Shown: one piece after another, positions 36,775-48,813 of the stretch
Position numbering within the stretch: position 1 is the first letter of the stretch
How the letters are laid out: the number at the start of each line of letters is the position of its first letter
NCBI RefSeq assembly: GCF_014805625.2
Contig: NW_023998464.1
Location: 4,508,318-4,572,317 of the forward strand
Source: Glossina fuscipes
Lineage: Eukaryota > Arthropoda > Insecta > Diptera > Glossinidae
DNA length: 64,000 nucleotides
Reading direction: 5' to 3'
The notes under the pieces: model-generated
Told to the model about the DNA's origin: nothing
The model's database searches: none
What the model saw: only the letters and a program-made list of their open reading frames with translations
Position numbers and translations under genes: made by a program

Positions 36775-37530
36775 TGCTTGCAACGCCCAGAAGGAAGCAT
36801 CGGAGATTACACAAAGTATATGTAATCTCGATCAGCATTAAATTCTAAATCGATTTAAGCATGTCCGTCTGTTCGTCTGATCGCCTCTCGGTCTGTGTAT
36901 GTCTGCTGTAAACATTCTCTAGACCACAAAAAGACATTTACCGACTTCAAATTTGGCAGCAGCATTGAAAGTTCTTGCATGCAGGTTGGTATCAAAATGG
37001 ACCAAATCGGTCGAAGAACACGCCCGCAACACCACGTAAACTCAAAACTCTCCTTTCCAAAGGAAATGAAAAATTGGATCTTTGCTCAGTACTCGTAAAT
37101 TATAGCAAAGAAATGTACAAAGGTTTGAATGCATATTCCGGGCGATGCAGTAGCGTCTGTGTACAACAATAGCAAAAAGTGAACCACGTCTACCCAATAC
37201 AATAGTGTATTAAATTTAATTATTTTTTCAATACCTTTATAACAAGCAGAAACAAACTTGGAAAACTCCATAAAGTATACAAATTCTTGGCCAGTTACAA
37301 CTCTTGAATGCACCTAAACATGTCCGCCTGTTCGTCTGCGCATCTATCTGTTTGCGTAACTTTGTAGTATTTGTGGTAAAAATTTTTCCGTTAGCGAAAA
37401 TGAAAATATCTCCCTACAAATTTGCAAGAGACTTCGCAACTGACCTAAACTTTTCGAAGAACACGCCCACGCACGCCACATGCCCCTATTACAAACCCTT
37501 TTATTTTGAAATCAACAGCGCCCGCTCCAC
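36775..37530 (+). repeat. Tandemly placed muscoid repeat copies
   Basis: Two partly overlapping units carry 'aagcatgtccgtctgttcgt' (near 36857) and 'aacatgtccgcctgttcgtc' (near 37317). Each is followed by 'gaagaacacgcccgc/gcccacgc'. The similarity to 27487-27770 includes 'gacttcaaatttggcag'. Confidence 0.5.
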
Positions 37531-38599
37531 ACTACAGAGCATGAGTATTTTGTTCTTTTACTTCTTTTGTCTTTTTTTGCGGTAAACGGTGATGAATATA
37601 AAAGATTCGATTCCGATCGAATTTAATTTTCTTATGTGTTTCATATCTTTTTATGTTGAATTTGCACTTTTCTCGTCTTTTGTTTGCATGCGAAATATAA
37701 AATACGTAAGCAAAGGCATACAAATAAGGTGAAAAAATGGTTCTATTCGCTTCCGTGTTTTCGTTTTGTCTGCTTTTTATATAGTATATAAAGTTTATGC
37801 GGATGTATGCAACACCTAGAAGGACAAACTTTATCTCAGAAAAAGAACCCTATATAGGTTTAATATAATAGCAATATTAAGCAAACTGGTATAGGATTTG
37901 TATTGGTGAACCATGTCCCACTTTAGTGTTTTTATTCGATCATCCTCACATTGAGCTTGAAATATGGCTGAAAGGGAAAACACTAACGTATTCTGCATAC
38001 CATTGAATGCTATTAATATGTAAAACTTTAATGGATTACAGATTGTAGGTAATCAGCTTATAAATACTTAATTTTCGGTGAGTCTAACGAATTTGTGCTC
38101 CCAATTCCATATTGTTGTTTTTATTCTGTATTACATAAGTATAATAGATTAGCGATATTGGCGTTTTCGTTTCTTAAATCTTTCAAGGCTTGATGCACTT
38201 CATTTCCAAGTCTCGCTGACGGAAGATTTAAGATTCGTATTGCATTCAACCTAAGATATGTAAGCATAGTAAAGAGTACGTTTCCCAAAATGAAGTTGCG
38301 TATGAATGCGTATTATTTTGGCAAAAAAATTATAATTAAAAAATAAGAAAATACATCATCTTAAGTTTTGCCCACTAAGGCAGCGATCGTTCTATTTTTG
38401 AACGCCGGGAAACGCCATTTTACGTCCATTTTTGAAACCACAGGAAACAAGCGGTAACGGCAATTAATTTCCTAAGCAATTGCAGTTTTCACCTGTATTA
38501 TCCTCTAAGGCGTTAAAAAGAAGGAATAACATAAATTTTCATACCCCATACTATTAGTTGGACGTGATTTATTTTTTATGTTTTCGTAGAATAATTTTT

Positions 38600-38960
38600 T
38601 GAAAATTTGTTTCGTATCTATTTTAGTGTAGGAGAAGCGACCAAAAACAGACACGAAAACCAAAGGCGTTTTAGTTTTGGTTGTAATGGCATTAAGGGCG
38701 CTTTCTTTGACCTGTCTGGACCATGTTCAAACTCTGTTGCAAATTTGTAGGCGATGCTCTCTTTTTTGTAAACCGGGGAGTGTGCAGCACACCATTGGGC
38801 GCACGAGTAGGTGGACGGACAAACAGACACACAGATGGATAGGCGAACAGACGGACTTGCCCAAGAATTAGTATATTCCATTTTGCACGTTGCAAAAGCT
38901 TGTATAGACCATGAATGAAATGGAATGAAAACGCCCCTGTGCAATAGTTGATGTTCGAAG
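38600..38960 (-). repeat. Muscoid repeat copy in inverse orientation
   Basis: The core appears as its complement: 'aggtggacggacaaacagac' and 'gaacagacggacttgcccaa'. Apparent short reading frames on both strands here are repeat-derived. Confidence 0.5.
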
Positions 38961-39459
38961 TTGGAGTTCCACCGTCACTGAAGTAGCAATTTGTTAAAAA
39001 ACTTAACGCGGAATTATTTATTGCTATCTTTTATTTATCATTTATTTTTTCCTTGTACGTCATACTTTCTATATTATGTTAACTTGTTTTAGATCTTTAA
39101 ATAGTTTTGAACAGATATCTGTGTGTGTATAGATATATTTAAAATTAGAGAAAAAATAATATGGAACATTACTTTTACAATCAATCTATTGTGTATAATA
39201 TATAAATAATATGAAACCCAGATACTTTTAAACATTTGCATCCGAAATGAAACAAGTAAGGAAATTATATGCGCCTGCTACTAGATCATCTATACCTACC
39301 ACGCTTACATTAAAAAATGCTCCAAGGATATGAAACCTCGTCACTTTATAACATTGCATGGATAGTATCCATCCCATCCTTCCAGATAGTGTGATTACGA
39401 TTAAAAAGACAAATTTTTCAAAAAGTTTTTACGGAGAGAAATATTATCTCTGCAAATTC

Positions 39460-39845
39460 ATGTTACATTCCACTCCAGTTGCGGTACAAGGATGTGTTAA
39501 GTTTCTTCGAATGTATCCAACACCTAGAAAGACTTGAGATAGGCCCATCTCTTATCATACCCATCAATTCAGAATCACTTTTTGAACCGATCTAAGCTTG
39601 TCTGTCCGTCCACTTGTGTCTGTTTGTACTTTCTTTTCAACCTACAAAACATATTTTGATGAAATTTGGTATGCAGACTTGTTTTGTGCCAGGAGGAACG
39701 CTATTGAAAATACTTCCAATCGGAAGACTTTTTCGACCACTTCCCGTATAAAGCTTATTTTGAAAAGTCGTTACATGAATAACAGCCTTAAACCAAGCGG
39801 TGTAGGGTATTTAACGGTGGGCCGCATACCACATTAGTGTTTTCA
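39460..39845 (+). repeat. Muscoid repeat copy
   Basis: Contains 'cacctagaaagacttgagat' and 'taagcttgtctgtccgtcca', ending 'accaagcggtgtagggtatt'. This is one of the best-preserved members, with both its 'tgcggtacaaggatgtgtta' head and a 'gtgtagggtat' tail. Confidence 0.55.
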
Positions 39846-42406
39846 TCTCTTTTAATTGAAAATGGTTTTTTATTCATCAACCAAAGGAAACTTCAAAAAC
39901 CCCCTAAACTGTGTTCTTGCAGCAAGTTCTAAATCCCGTACGAGGAATATCTACGGTAAACGTTTCCATGACCGCAAAAAACAAAACTACCGACTACAAT
40001 TTTGTTTTCGTTGTACGCAAATCGGTTCTGATCATAGACACAATCGGCGAAAGGATCAGTGCAATACAAAATGAGAATACAGTGCAATATGAAATGAGAA
40101 TACCGATCAGCCCATCAAAATAGGAGACTATTCACGCAAGTTACCGCAAAAATTGATAAATTGTTAACTAACCCCTGTTACGTTGATGAAAAAAAGAAGG
40201 GGCCAATATAAAAGCGCCTCAAGATGTGCGATGACAATTCCTGGAAATTACCTGCTTATGTACATGAAAGCTTTGCCTGGTACGTGATAGATAAGTGAGG
40301 CTCGCCTTCTGATGACTATCGTAAAACAACCACTATAAATTCACTTCCAATTAAATAAATTTTAAATGAAACAAAACGGCTAATGGTTGAAATAAATTTT
40401 CTTTCAAAAAGGAAAAAATCCAATAAAAATGTATTTTAGATTTGAACTTGTAAAATAGAGATCATAAAAAATTTAATTCTATGAAACACAAATAAAATGT
40501 TATTCAATAATCCAGGAAGCATTGCAGCAACGGTTTGTGTCTTTTTATGGAGTAGGAGAATGGTTGACGGCACCGTATGAAATCTCAGGGGATCCAATCG
40601 TGAGATGAATAGGTCGAAAGATGCGCTGATATATTCAAAGGTTATCTTTAAATAAAGTCCTTATTTATGCTTGATGAGACCGCTGACGCTTTTCATGCAT
40701 TTAAATGGCAAAGCGTAAGAGTAGATTGAATATAAGAACAATGGCAACAGTCGCTATAAAGCAGTTCACTATAAACCGAAAATTTGGGAAACTGGACATT
40801 TCAACACCCATATTCAATTTAGATGGCTGGATCTATTAATTATGTACGATACTCGTAATTTAAATTCTTGTTTGTTGTTACATTTATTATTTCTGTTTTA
40901 TAAATGTGTTTAAAAGTAGAACTGTATATTTTTATATATATATATATAAATAAATTTCTATAAAAATATGTAAATATTCTTTACTTAAGAAGCGTTCACA
41001 ATAAACCACGGTCACTTCAATTTGCCCCTGTTTGTTTTGTTAACCCACTTATAAGCTCGTTATTCACTTTTATTCTCCACTAGGGAGTTTTTATTAATCT
41101 CTTTTATGCTCAACTCATTTTAGTAGAAGGAGAATTTGCTCGTCATTACTTGCTTTTAATACTTACGCACAGTAAGTAGTTTTTACAAAGTTTGTTTAAA
41201 ATTCGGTTCAACGTAGTTTTCTATTTCTTATCTACGGATTTATTACGAATTTCAAGAGAATGATTTTTACATACCTCAGTGACAACACATTTTGTCTGGA
41301 CGGATACAATTGCTTTTCAAACACCATTCGCACTACATTGATTCTTTGGTACCTTTCTAACAGAAGCTCATTCTCCGATCTTCCCGCAACCATCGTGGAT
41401 GAATGAACGATGAAACTTTAAATAAAAACTTGTGTGATGGTCCAATGATTTTAACTTTTAGAATTTCTTTAGCAGGCAGAAGCAGAGCCATCTCAGTGAC
41501 AATTTTTTGAGTTGTCTTCTATATAAATTTCTAGATATTATATATCGAATAATATAATTTCTATAAAGCCATCACTGAGCGATAGATCCTTGCGGCAACT
41601 TTCTTTTCTCACTTTCCAACAATTGGAATAAAATCATTAGCAGAGCCTATCGCTGCTGTGCTAGATTTTCGAAAAAACTTGAAATTTAAAAAAAAGGGCG
41701 TAAATATTGTATAAAAGATAGAATCTGCCACTTGATTAACCACCACCAAAACCTGAAGTGAACTTTACAAAATTGCTGAATAAAGAATCGAAAGCAGACA
41801 GGCCAGGGCATTATTGCATATATCCGCCTTTTAGTTAGTATTTGGGGTGCATGTATAACTAAAACAAGTCTCTGAACAAACAACATGGCGTAAATATGCC
41901 ATAGGATTTTTTTAAAATTATTTTCGCAAAACTTTTAAAATTTTTGAAAGAGAGTAAAAGAATGGCGCTGAAATTCTCCTTTTGACTCACCGCGTCAAGT
42001 TAGTAAATGAAAATCGTACTTTGTTTTCTATTTGCGATTCGTCATATCTTCTCTCCGTTTTGACAAAATTTTTAGAGTTTAGGACGTTTTTTGGTTTTTT
42101 TCGCATTCTTAAGAAGCAGAAAAATTTATCATCTGAATCGTTTCAGTCAAAATGAAAATTTTTTGCGAATACATTGCTCTATGGAGCCCATCTATGCATA
42201 ATTACTAGTAGATATTCACCAAATCGATTACGAAGTGAGTACATTTTCTACATACGCTGCCATAACAGCCTTAATTGAGCAATGGTTTTAAATTCGATCT
42301 AAGCTAGCCTAACGGACCGCTGCTGCGGCCGGCATTAATACTATTTGCTTTGACAATCAAAAAAGTAGCATGACACCGAAACTAGTTATGTTCTCAATAG
42401 ACGTAG

Positions 42407-42703
42407 ATGAATCACCACATCGTGCGCCAGGCGTTTGAAAGTTTGAAAAGAGACGAAATTTCCAATGAACTAAAAAGGCTCTTGCAACAAGCTAATAAGG
42501 TGAGTTGTCTCATGAGCCATGGACACAAAGTAATGCAAAAGAAGTTGAATGACGTACAAGCGGATTGTGATGATGCCATGAAGCGAATGAGGGATCATCA
42601 AACTGAAATGATGGATTTTATTATAGAAGAAAAGAAGCGTCAGCTGCAAAAAGATCCCGTTACAGATATTCGAAAACTGAAATCTCATCGACTGAATATA
42701 TAA
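42407..42703 (+). CDS. Small coiled-coil protein, unrecognised
   Basis: An open frame of 98 residues with a balanced, charged, helical composition typical of a genuine coiled coil ('FESLKRDEISNELKRLLQQA', then 'KVMQKKLNDVQADC', then 'EEKKRQLQ'). Its stop is followed at once by AATAAA-like hexamers (taaataaatataat). The ATG follows 'tcaatagacgtag', which resembles a splice acceptor, so this could be the last exon of a larger gene. A donor-like gtgagt occurs inside (42499). I do not recognise the family, so no function is assigned. Confidence 0.45.
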   Translation: MNHHIVRQAFESLKRDEISNELKRLLQQANKVSCLMSHGHKVMQKKLNDVQADCDDAMKRMRDHQTEMMDFIIEEKKRQLQKDPVTDIRKLKSHRLNI

Positions 42704-42853
42704 ATAAATATAATAATATTAATATATAAATAAATATATAAAAACTTAAATGTTTTTTTTAGTATTTAATTAGTTATGAATGTGCGTTCCCGTGTGTACT
42801 CAAGTGATTGTTCGAATCAAAAACTCTTTTGTATGGAATTTGTATTTTCTCAA

Positions 42854-43402
42854 TTATATAGAATTTGTAGAGCTTTGCGCGGGATTCTCGGTAATGCGTG
42901 TATAATAACCACTGTTCAAGCATTGGTCTATGCAGTGATCAAAGATTTTGGGTGCATAAAAAGCAGAGATAGCGGCATCGTTTATCATCGTACGATGTTC
43001 AAGGGGAAAATGCAATTTTTGGTACGTAAGAAGATCAGCAATTTTTACTGCCGCCTCAGCGTTAACCGAAGAGAAGTCCTTATGTCTCATCGTACGATTT
43101 AAATTGTAACGTAAATTATTCAGATGTGGTACAAAATCCAAGCCCTTCATGAAACATAAGCAACCTTTATAAGTAAAGTAAACAAATGGTTCGGCTTCAG
43201 ATCCACGTATTCGTCCAAAATAGCTGTAAAATGCCTTCAGAAATGTCGTTTCATCTCTATAAGAGATAAAACAGATAACGCCGAACTGAAAAGCGCACTT
43301 CTTTGAGGGCTGAAGAAGACTCGGATGAAGGCAAAAATAACAAACTCGTCGTTTACATTTTCTCAGTTTTCCGAACTCGATAATATTAAGAAAACCTTTC
43401 AA
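42854..43402 (-). CDS. Unrecognised 182-residue frame, possible exon or gene relic
   Basis: An open minus-strand frame, long for DNA this AT-rich, with a mixed composition rich in Cys, Phe, Tyr and charged residues. It includes 'RDETTFLKAFYSYFGRIRGS' and 'HKDFSSVNAEAAVKIADLLT', and ends 'YYTRITENPAQSSTNSI'. There is no good ATG at its left: the frame opens at TTG just after 'ccaactgtag', a plausible splice acceptor, so an internal or last exon is more likely than a whole gene. Helical repeats of PPR/TPR type are conceivable but not established. A 108-residue frame on the opposite strand (42776-43102) looks less protein-like. Confidence 0.4.
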   Translation of the reverse strand: MKGFLNIIEFGKLRKCKRRVCYFCLHPSLLQPSKKCAFQFGVICFISYRDETTFLKAFYSYFGRIRGSEAEPFVYFTYKGCLCFMKGLDFVPHLNNLRYNLNRTMRHKDFSSVNAEAAVKIADLLTYQKLHFPLEHRTMINDAAISAFYAPKIFDHCIDQCLNSGYYTRITENPAQSSTNSI

Positions 43403-45491
43403 AACGAACTTCTTCTACAGTTGGCATTTAATCATTAATGAAATCTGTGTGTAATAAAGTCCCTTACAAAACTAAAAAAAAGATACAGATGTTCAGTTTT
43501 TTACGTAGGGCGAACTTTGTATTGCGGTTTCTACAAGGAATATGAAACCACTCTGCAAGTTCGGTTCATGTTTAAAAATGTTTATAAACGTTTTTATATG
43601 TAATGTTTTGGTTAGGATTTTGGTTATGTAAATTTCCATTTTCCCAACATCTTATGCACAAAAGTCTCTTAATTAACTCAATACTTTCAAATATCAACCT
43701 TATCAACCTTAGGAACACTATTCGACTTTAGTATTCAATATTCACCATTCACCATGGTGTGTATTCTATTTACAAACTGAGAAATCACTAGTTGAGCTAT
43801 GGTGTTTTTTATACATGATATCATTGATTAATATTCCTTGACCTTAATTCTACTGGCTTTCTTTCTTATATTCTTTTTTTTTTCATATGTATGTATACGT
43901 ATATATATATATTTTAAACAACATTTAAATTCTTTTTGTTTTAGTTAACTTTTTTCACTAGTTGCGCTAAGACTTGAAGAGCTGGTAAGGATGCAAATTA
44001 AAAAAAGGAACATTCGACGTCGATTAAGCAACAAAGTAAATGCAAATAATCATAATATTTATAAATTAAAAAAAAATAGTTTAACACATTAACGGACGCT
44101 AACAATTTCCATGCTAAGCATATTCTTTTCGAATTAATTATGACATTCGAAATCTAGTTAAATATACTATGTGAAGGCAGTCAGAATATTATTTTATACA
44201 TACTATGTATGCTATAACATTTACGGCAACTTTAAATGATTAATCTTATTATTATATTAAGATTGAGATATAACAAGTAAGAAGGTTATATTCGCCGGGG
44301 GCCGAATCTCGCAATACCCACCACTATGCTTTTCGCATTCTACTCTCCAAGTTCTTTTATTCGATACCCATTTCGCTGGTATTAAGAAAAAATTATTCGC
44401 GGTATCTACCATATTCACTTTGAAATTAACCCAATTTTAGGCAGATAATATATCTTCTTGTGGGGAGTGCACAAAATTATTTTAAACGTTTTGTGTTGTT
44501 TGCCTTATGATAAATAAGCATAAAAGTTCAAAAAAATGAAAAGAATAAAATTTAATCACTTGCAACTTTGTGTGGTCATGACCGATTTTTTTCCATTCTT
44601 GGACCTAGAGAGTAAAGTGTCTCGTAAAGTAATTGTAGAAATTATCAGCCTTCTAATTTTTATAATTTCTCAGCAACGAGCAGAAACCCAGAAATTTTTG
44701 TTAGTAAAAACTAAGTTACGTTCAGTTTACGCTCCTCTGCTCGCTTCTGCTCTGATCAATTTGGCCCACTTTCAACACCAACCTGCGTTTCTGTAAACTT
44801 CCAATGTTTTTACCAAATTTGAAGTTGATATCTTCATTTTTGCGAAAATGAGAATGCCAACAACACACCGCGCAGACACGCAGACGGACGGACATTACAG
44901 GATTTCACGCTGATCAAGAATGTATGTACTTTATAGGGTCCTCTGAAGCCCCCTTTTGTACGGGTGTTACATACATTATGGGGAAAAACAAAATGAGTAT
45001 ACCCCCATCTTGCAGTGGTAGGTATAAAAATGAATTAATAAAAATTGCCCTTAAAATGTGGATGACGTGGCATTGACGTTATTCTGCATCACATCGCGTA
45101 CAAACCCGCGAACATATAAAGCAATTTTTTCTTAAAAATGATTTAACAAATTCTCCAATAGAGGCGACTCTCAGTTCTTATTACAAATAGAAATTTAAGT
45201 ATATCGGAAAAGTTATATATAGAATCAGTTTTAGAGTGCACTTCTTTCAAGGCACACAAACAATGCGGGCAATAAAAAAGCTCGAGCCGAAGGAAGGCAG
45301 AGAGTCATAAGTGACCCTCTACTCAATAAACATCACATAAAATTTTTTCTAGTTGTCAATGATGACGATTTAAGGTAAGTCGACTAATACACAGTTGTTG
45401 GATCAGGTACTCTAGAATAGATATTAGTCATCAAATTGCGCATTCGTATAGTTTACGGTCAAATTCACATGTTCCCTGAATGCTCGATTTT
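43403..45491. other. Intergenic region, repeat-rich
   Basis: Holds the 'gccgaatct' repeat at 44275-45020 and AT-rich DNA. No coding sequence supported. Confidence 0.5.
44275..45020 (+). repeat. Calyptrate-type dispersed repeat ('gccgaatct' family)
   Basis: Starts with 'gaaggttatattcgccgggg' followed by 'gccgaatctcgcaataccca', a head I associate with a repeat that is very common in house-fly and stable-fly relatives (recall). It includes 'cgcagacggacggacattac' and ends near 'cttgcagtggtaggtataaa'. Confidence 0.5.
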
Positions 45492-47545
45492 TTAAAAATT
45501 CGCTGCCTCTTTATCCACTTGCACGTCCATTAACGCTTGAACAATTTGATATTCATGACACTGTTCACACAATAAACGGCCGTTCGATTTATTGGTTCTT
45601 TGCACTTTCTCGTGACAAACAATGTGTACCAATTTGAGATTTTTCAGTGAGAAAATTTCCAAAAAATATTCCAGTACTGAGACATCAACCAGTTGCCCGT
45701 TATGCAGATCACACAAACGTTTAGGCATAGTAATTAGCGTACGAACATTCTCTAGCAAAGCAGGAAGAATAGTGCGAGACAATTCAATTTGATGGTCGAG
45801 ATTCCAAACTTGGAACAATATAAGATTTTCTCGAGAAGCATAAGGATTAATGGTATGATTTAGTGAGCAATTGTTAGTACTATCCGAAAAAGGCCCTTGG
45901 CAATAAAAATCACCCAAATTGGAGCATAGGGAAACCGTCCATTTATCAAGAATCTGATTTTTGAGGGTATAATTTTTAATAATTTGCTTTAGCTTCTTGC
46001 TGGGCACCACACTGCGAGCATCTGTTTCATCATCAAGTTGTTTTTGGAGAAATTCGTGCTTACGATTGCAATCACGATCAAAAATCATGGAAAAGTAATC
46101 ACAACCTATAAGCAGATAACGAAATTTCTCCAGTATAGCATCGATAAGGCGACGAGCTTTTAAATTTTGGCGATAAATTATGTTCCGCGTTAGTTCATCT
46201 TTAGTTTTATAGTAATAACCGCGAACACGATCTTGAGCTCGTCGCGAGAGAGCTTCCTCTTTAGTATGACATCTTTCTTCTAGACCAAGAAACCATTCAC
46301 TGTGTTCGCTTTTTAAACTTAAATTTGTTTTAGAATGATCTAATTTAGGCTTCTTTAACTTTTCATAATCCGAAACCATCTTGAGAAATTTTTGCGGATG
46401 TTGTTCCATAAAATCATGAACAATATCTGCGACACGTAAGAGAGGAGATCTTTGTTTAAGTTGCTCGAATTGAAACTCGCCATCTGCAAAAATTCCAACG
46501 TAAAGACAGAATCAATAAAACTGAAATATTACAATATACCTGTTGTTATAATAGTCTCGGGACCAGCTACTACGAACAAAGTTTGCGGCTCTAAAGTAGA
46601 AAAGTAGTCTTCATCTGTTACCTCACAGCCATCCGCAGCTAAATATAGGCGTACATCTTTAATCTTTGAAATGTATAAATATAATTGAAAAATGTGCATT
46701 AAGGCTTTTGCCTCAACATTTATTTTTTGGCTAAATTAGCAATAATAATAAAATTAAAATTGAAAATTATTAAACATAAAAGTATATCTGTACTATATAA
46801 ATATATTAAAATAAAAAATATTAATAAACAAAGTTCTCTTCCAAAGTATTATAGAGGTTATACATTTCAATTTCTGTTCTGTTTTTATTTCTAGGTAAAG
46901 TATACCACACCATAATTCTATTTGGAATTTTCTCTAAAAAATACCTAATGTTTTAAATGATGTTTCATTAGATACTCCATATTTTTCCCGTTTTCCTTAA
47001 TATCATTTTTTGCAAATATTTTTATACTTGATTAACTTGATCAACTAATACAAGTAATAGAATTCATCTAAATTAGTTTTTTGAACTTGCTCTTGCTATG
47101 TATGGGAAACGTACTCAAAACCCAACAGGTGTTCTGCGTAAAATGTTGAAGTAAATGACATACACTTTATATTCCATATACATACTACCTCCTTTTGTAT
47201 CCCTAATTTGACTTCCTTTTTTGAGCAAATGACCTTGGAATACATACAACACTTTACGCGACCCTGAAACTTTTCTTTTCATAGTCAAGGTCATTTTCCC
47301 ACCCATGTTCATAACATTGCAATACACATAAATAAAAATTGCTTTAATTTTTCTATATATGGAACACTTACAGGAAATTTGATTTTCGCCTTATTTTTTA
47401 GCATCTGCAGAGAATTAGAGCCTATGCCATATTTCTTAGAACGTTCATTATCAGTAATTTTATAGCCCTTCATTATTTTTTCAGTAAACTGCTGCGCTGA
47501 GCTACGCGTTGTAAGCCCGATAGCTTCTGTAATAAAAGCGAACAT
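45492..47545 (-). CDS. Drep4: Caspase-activated DNase (DFF40/CAD), Drep4-like, 3 exons
   Basis: Exons on the minus strand are 47372-47545, 46540-46663 and 45492-46483, joined in phases 0 and 1 to give 429 residues. Residues 1-100 form the CIDE-N domain ('KGYKITDNERSKKYGIGSNS', then 'KIKFPIKDVRLYLAADGCEV' across the first junction, then 'DEDYF'). The rest is the HNH-like CAD nuclease with 'NHTINPYASRENLILFQVWN' followed by 'LDH'. By comparison with mammalian CAD (numbering from memory) this keeps His309, Asp329-His330, His390 and Lys392, plus likely zinc ligands Cys294, Cys305, His309 and Cys389. Position 395 is Arg where mammals have the catalytic-site His313. Known role of the family: apoptotic DNA cleavage in the nucleus after a caspase removes the CIDE-domain inhibitor (ICAD/DFF45, Drep1 in flies). 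It looks intact. Confidence 0.92.
46484..46539 (-). other. Intron 2 of Drep4
   Basis: A 56-base intron with donor gtatat and acceptor ttttgcag on the minus strand. The split codon G+AT encodes Asp100. Confidence 0.85.
46664..47371 (-). other. Intron 1 of Drep4
   Basis: A 708-base intron with donor gtaagt (minus strand, after CCT) and acceptor ttcaaag. It interrupts the CIDE-N domain between the 'KIKFP' and 'IKDVRLYLA' strands in phase 0. Confidence 0.8.
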
Positions 47546-48039
47546 TTTTACGAATTATAAACTTTAAGTTAGTGCAGTTACTATAGATACGCATACAAAT
47601 ACAGTTATTTTTACATGATGTCTATTTTCAGCTCCTCACTTTGTTTAGTTTTCACTGACTATGGTATGTGAAATAAGTACTATGTTTGTTTATATGATAA
47701 TTGCTATAGCAAAACAGCTGAAAGAGCTGCCACGTCTTGTTTTTAAAATTAAAATAGGGAAATACAGAAGAAAACCACAAATAATAATTCATCTAAAATG
47801 AAACCTAGTTGCGTTAGATTTGTCAAAAACGCTAGCAAGAAAAAGCCAACACATTTTTCCTTCAAAGGCAATTTTCTTTTCTCTTTTAATTTCTTTGTGA
47901 ATGCTCAACATGTTCGTGCTGTGAATGTGGCTTCTTATACGTCTTCTCTCTTCATGTTCACATTAGATTTATTCTAACAGAAACGGCAACAATGATAATG
48001 TAAGCATCCATCTCTTTGTTGAAACTTTTCTCTTCATAG
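47546..48039. other. Drep4 upstream region
   Basis: Contains the presumed Drep4 promoter, to the right of its ATG at 47545. AT-rich; no TATA box or initiator could be chosen with confidence. Confidence 0.35.
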
Positions 48040-48165
48040 AAAAATAAATTATTGAGAACTGTAAACAAACATATACGCTTACTCTCAGATAGTTAGCACA
48101 GACGCTTACTCTCAGATACGACCAGACTATTTTTGAATTACTCTCATATATGACCAAATTCTTGT
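48040..48165 (+). repeat. Dispersed repeat with 'tacgcttactctc' motif
   Basis: Contains 'tgtaaacaaacatatacgct' followed by 'tactctcagatag', then a second 'gacgcttactctcagatacg'. The same wording recurs at 59090-59125, eleven kilobases away. It may be a MITE-like or LTR-like fragment of unknown kind. Confidence 0.4.
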
Positions 48166-48335
48166 TTTTCGGTAAAGAATTTAAAAATTTACATATATAT
48201 ATGTTTTTACAGAACTCTAACATGCTATGCATTCTCTTCCTGAGTACATACAAAACAAACCTGGGACATTTCCATACATTTTTTGAAATACCCACATTTC
48301 GGTTCGAACAGAGGTGTACTTATTTGTTCCTCTTA

Positions 48336-48460
48336 AGATTATTATTGTTACTAATTTAGCCGGAGAATAAAATCTAAGATTAAAGTGTTAAAGCACTAGC
48401 ACCTAAGGCTATCGGCTTTATTGAAAACTCCTGATAAGAACTTGAGCTTGAGATTTGTCT
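48336..48460 (-). mobile_element. Truncated tRNA-Ser-like SINE copy, family A
   Basis: Carries only the 3' two-thirds of the family A unit (tail attattattgtt, body 'aaggctatcggctttattga', then part of box B). The tRNA-like head is missing. Confidence 0.5.
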
Positions 48461-48813
48461 TCTTAATAATTTGTTGTCGAAATTACAAACCAAGAAAATA
48501 TAGAAAAGTACAAAGACTCCAAATTTCTCCACTCATAGTTTCTGGATGACAAACTAGATAATAAATCTATTAAACTCTCATTATGGTGGTGAATTCATGC
48601 ATGTCTATATGCATAAAAGCAGACAGCAGAAAAATTCAAATAACTGGCTCTATTCATTAATATTGATTTACGTTCAATATCTTGACAGAATCTTCAAACA
48701 TTATTGGAATTTCACTTTGTTTACTTTTTTATTTACTTAAAATACAAAACAAATGTTCTAATTTCAAAACTCCTTAATTCCATATCCACAGCATAATAAT
48801 ATGCTGGTTGTAT

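Larger units (their letters stand above)
34301..42350. other. Intergenic region with repeats only
   Basis: Eight kilobases between the 3' end of the large gene and the coiled-coil frame at 42407. It contains the muscoid repeats listed, a TC microsatellite, a short TA run near 40936 and AT-rich filler. The short open frames here overlap repeats or have low complexity. No host gene was recognised. Confidence 0.55.

Noticed and set aside
36895..37585. Several short frames between 36.9 and 37.6 kb
   Set aside because: All lie inside muscoid dispersed repeats.
44536..44796. 86-residue plus-strand frame
   Set aside because: Lies in a calyptrate dispersed repeat.
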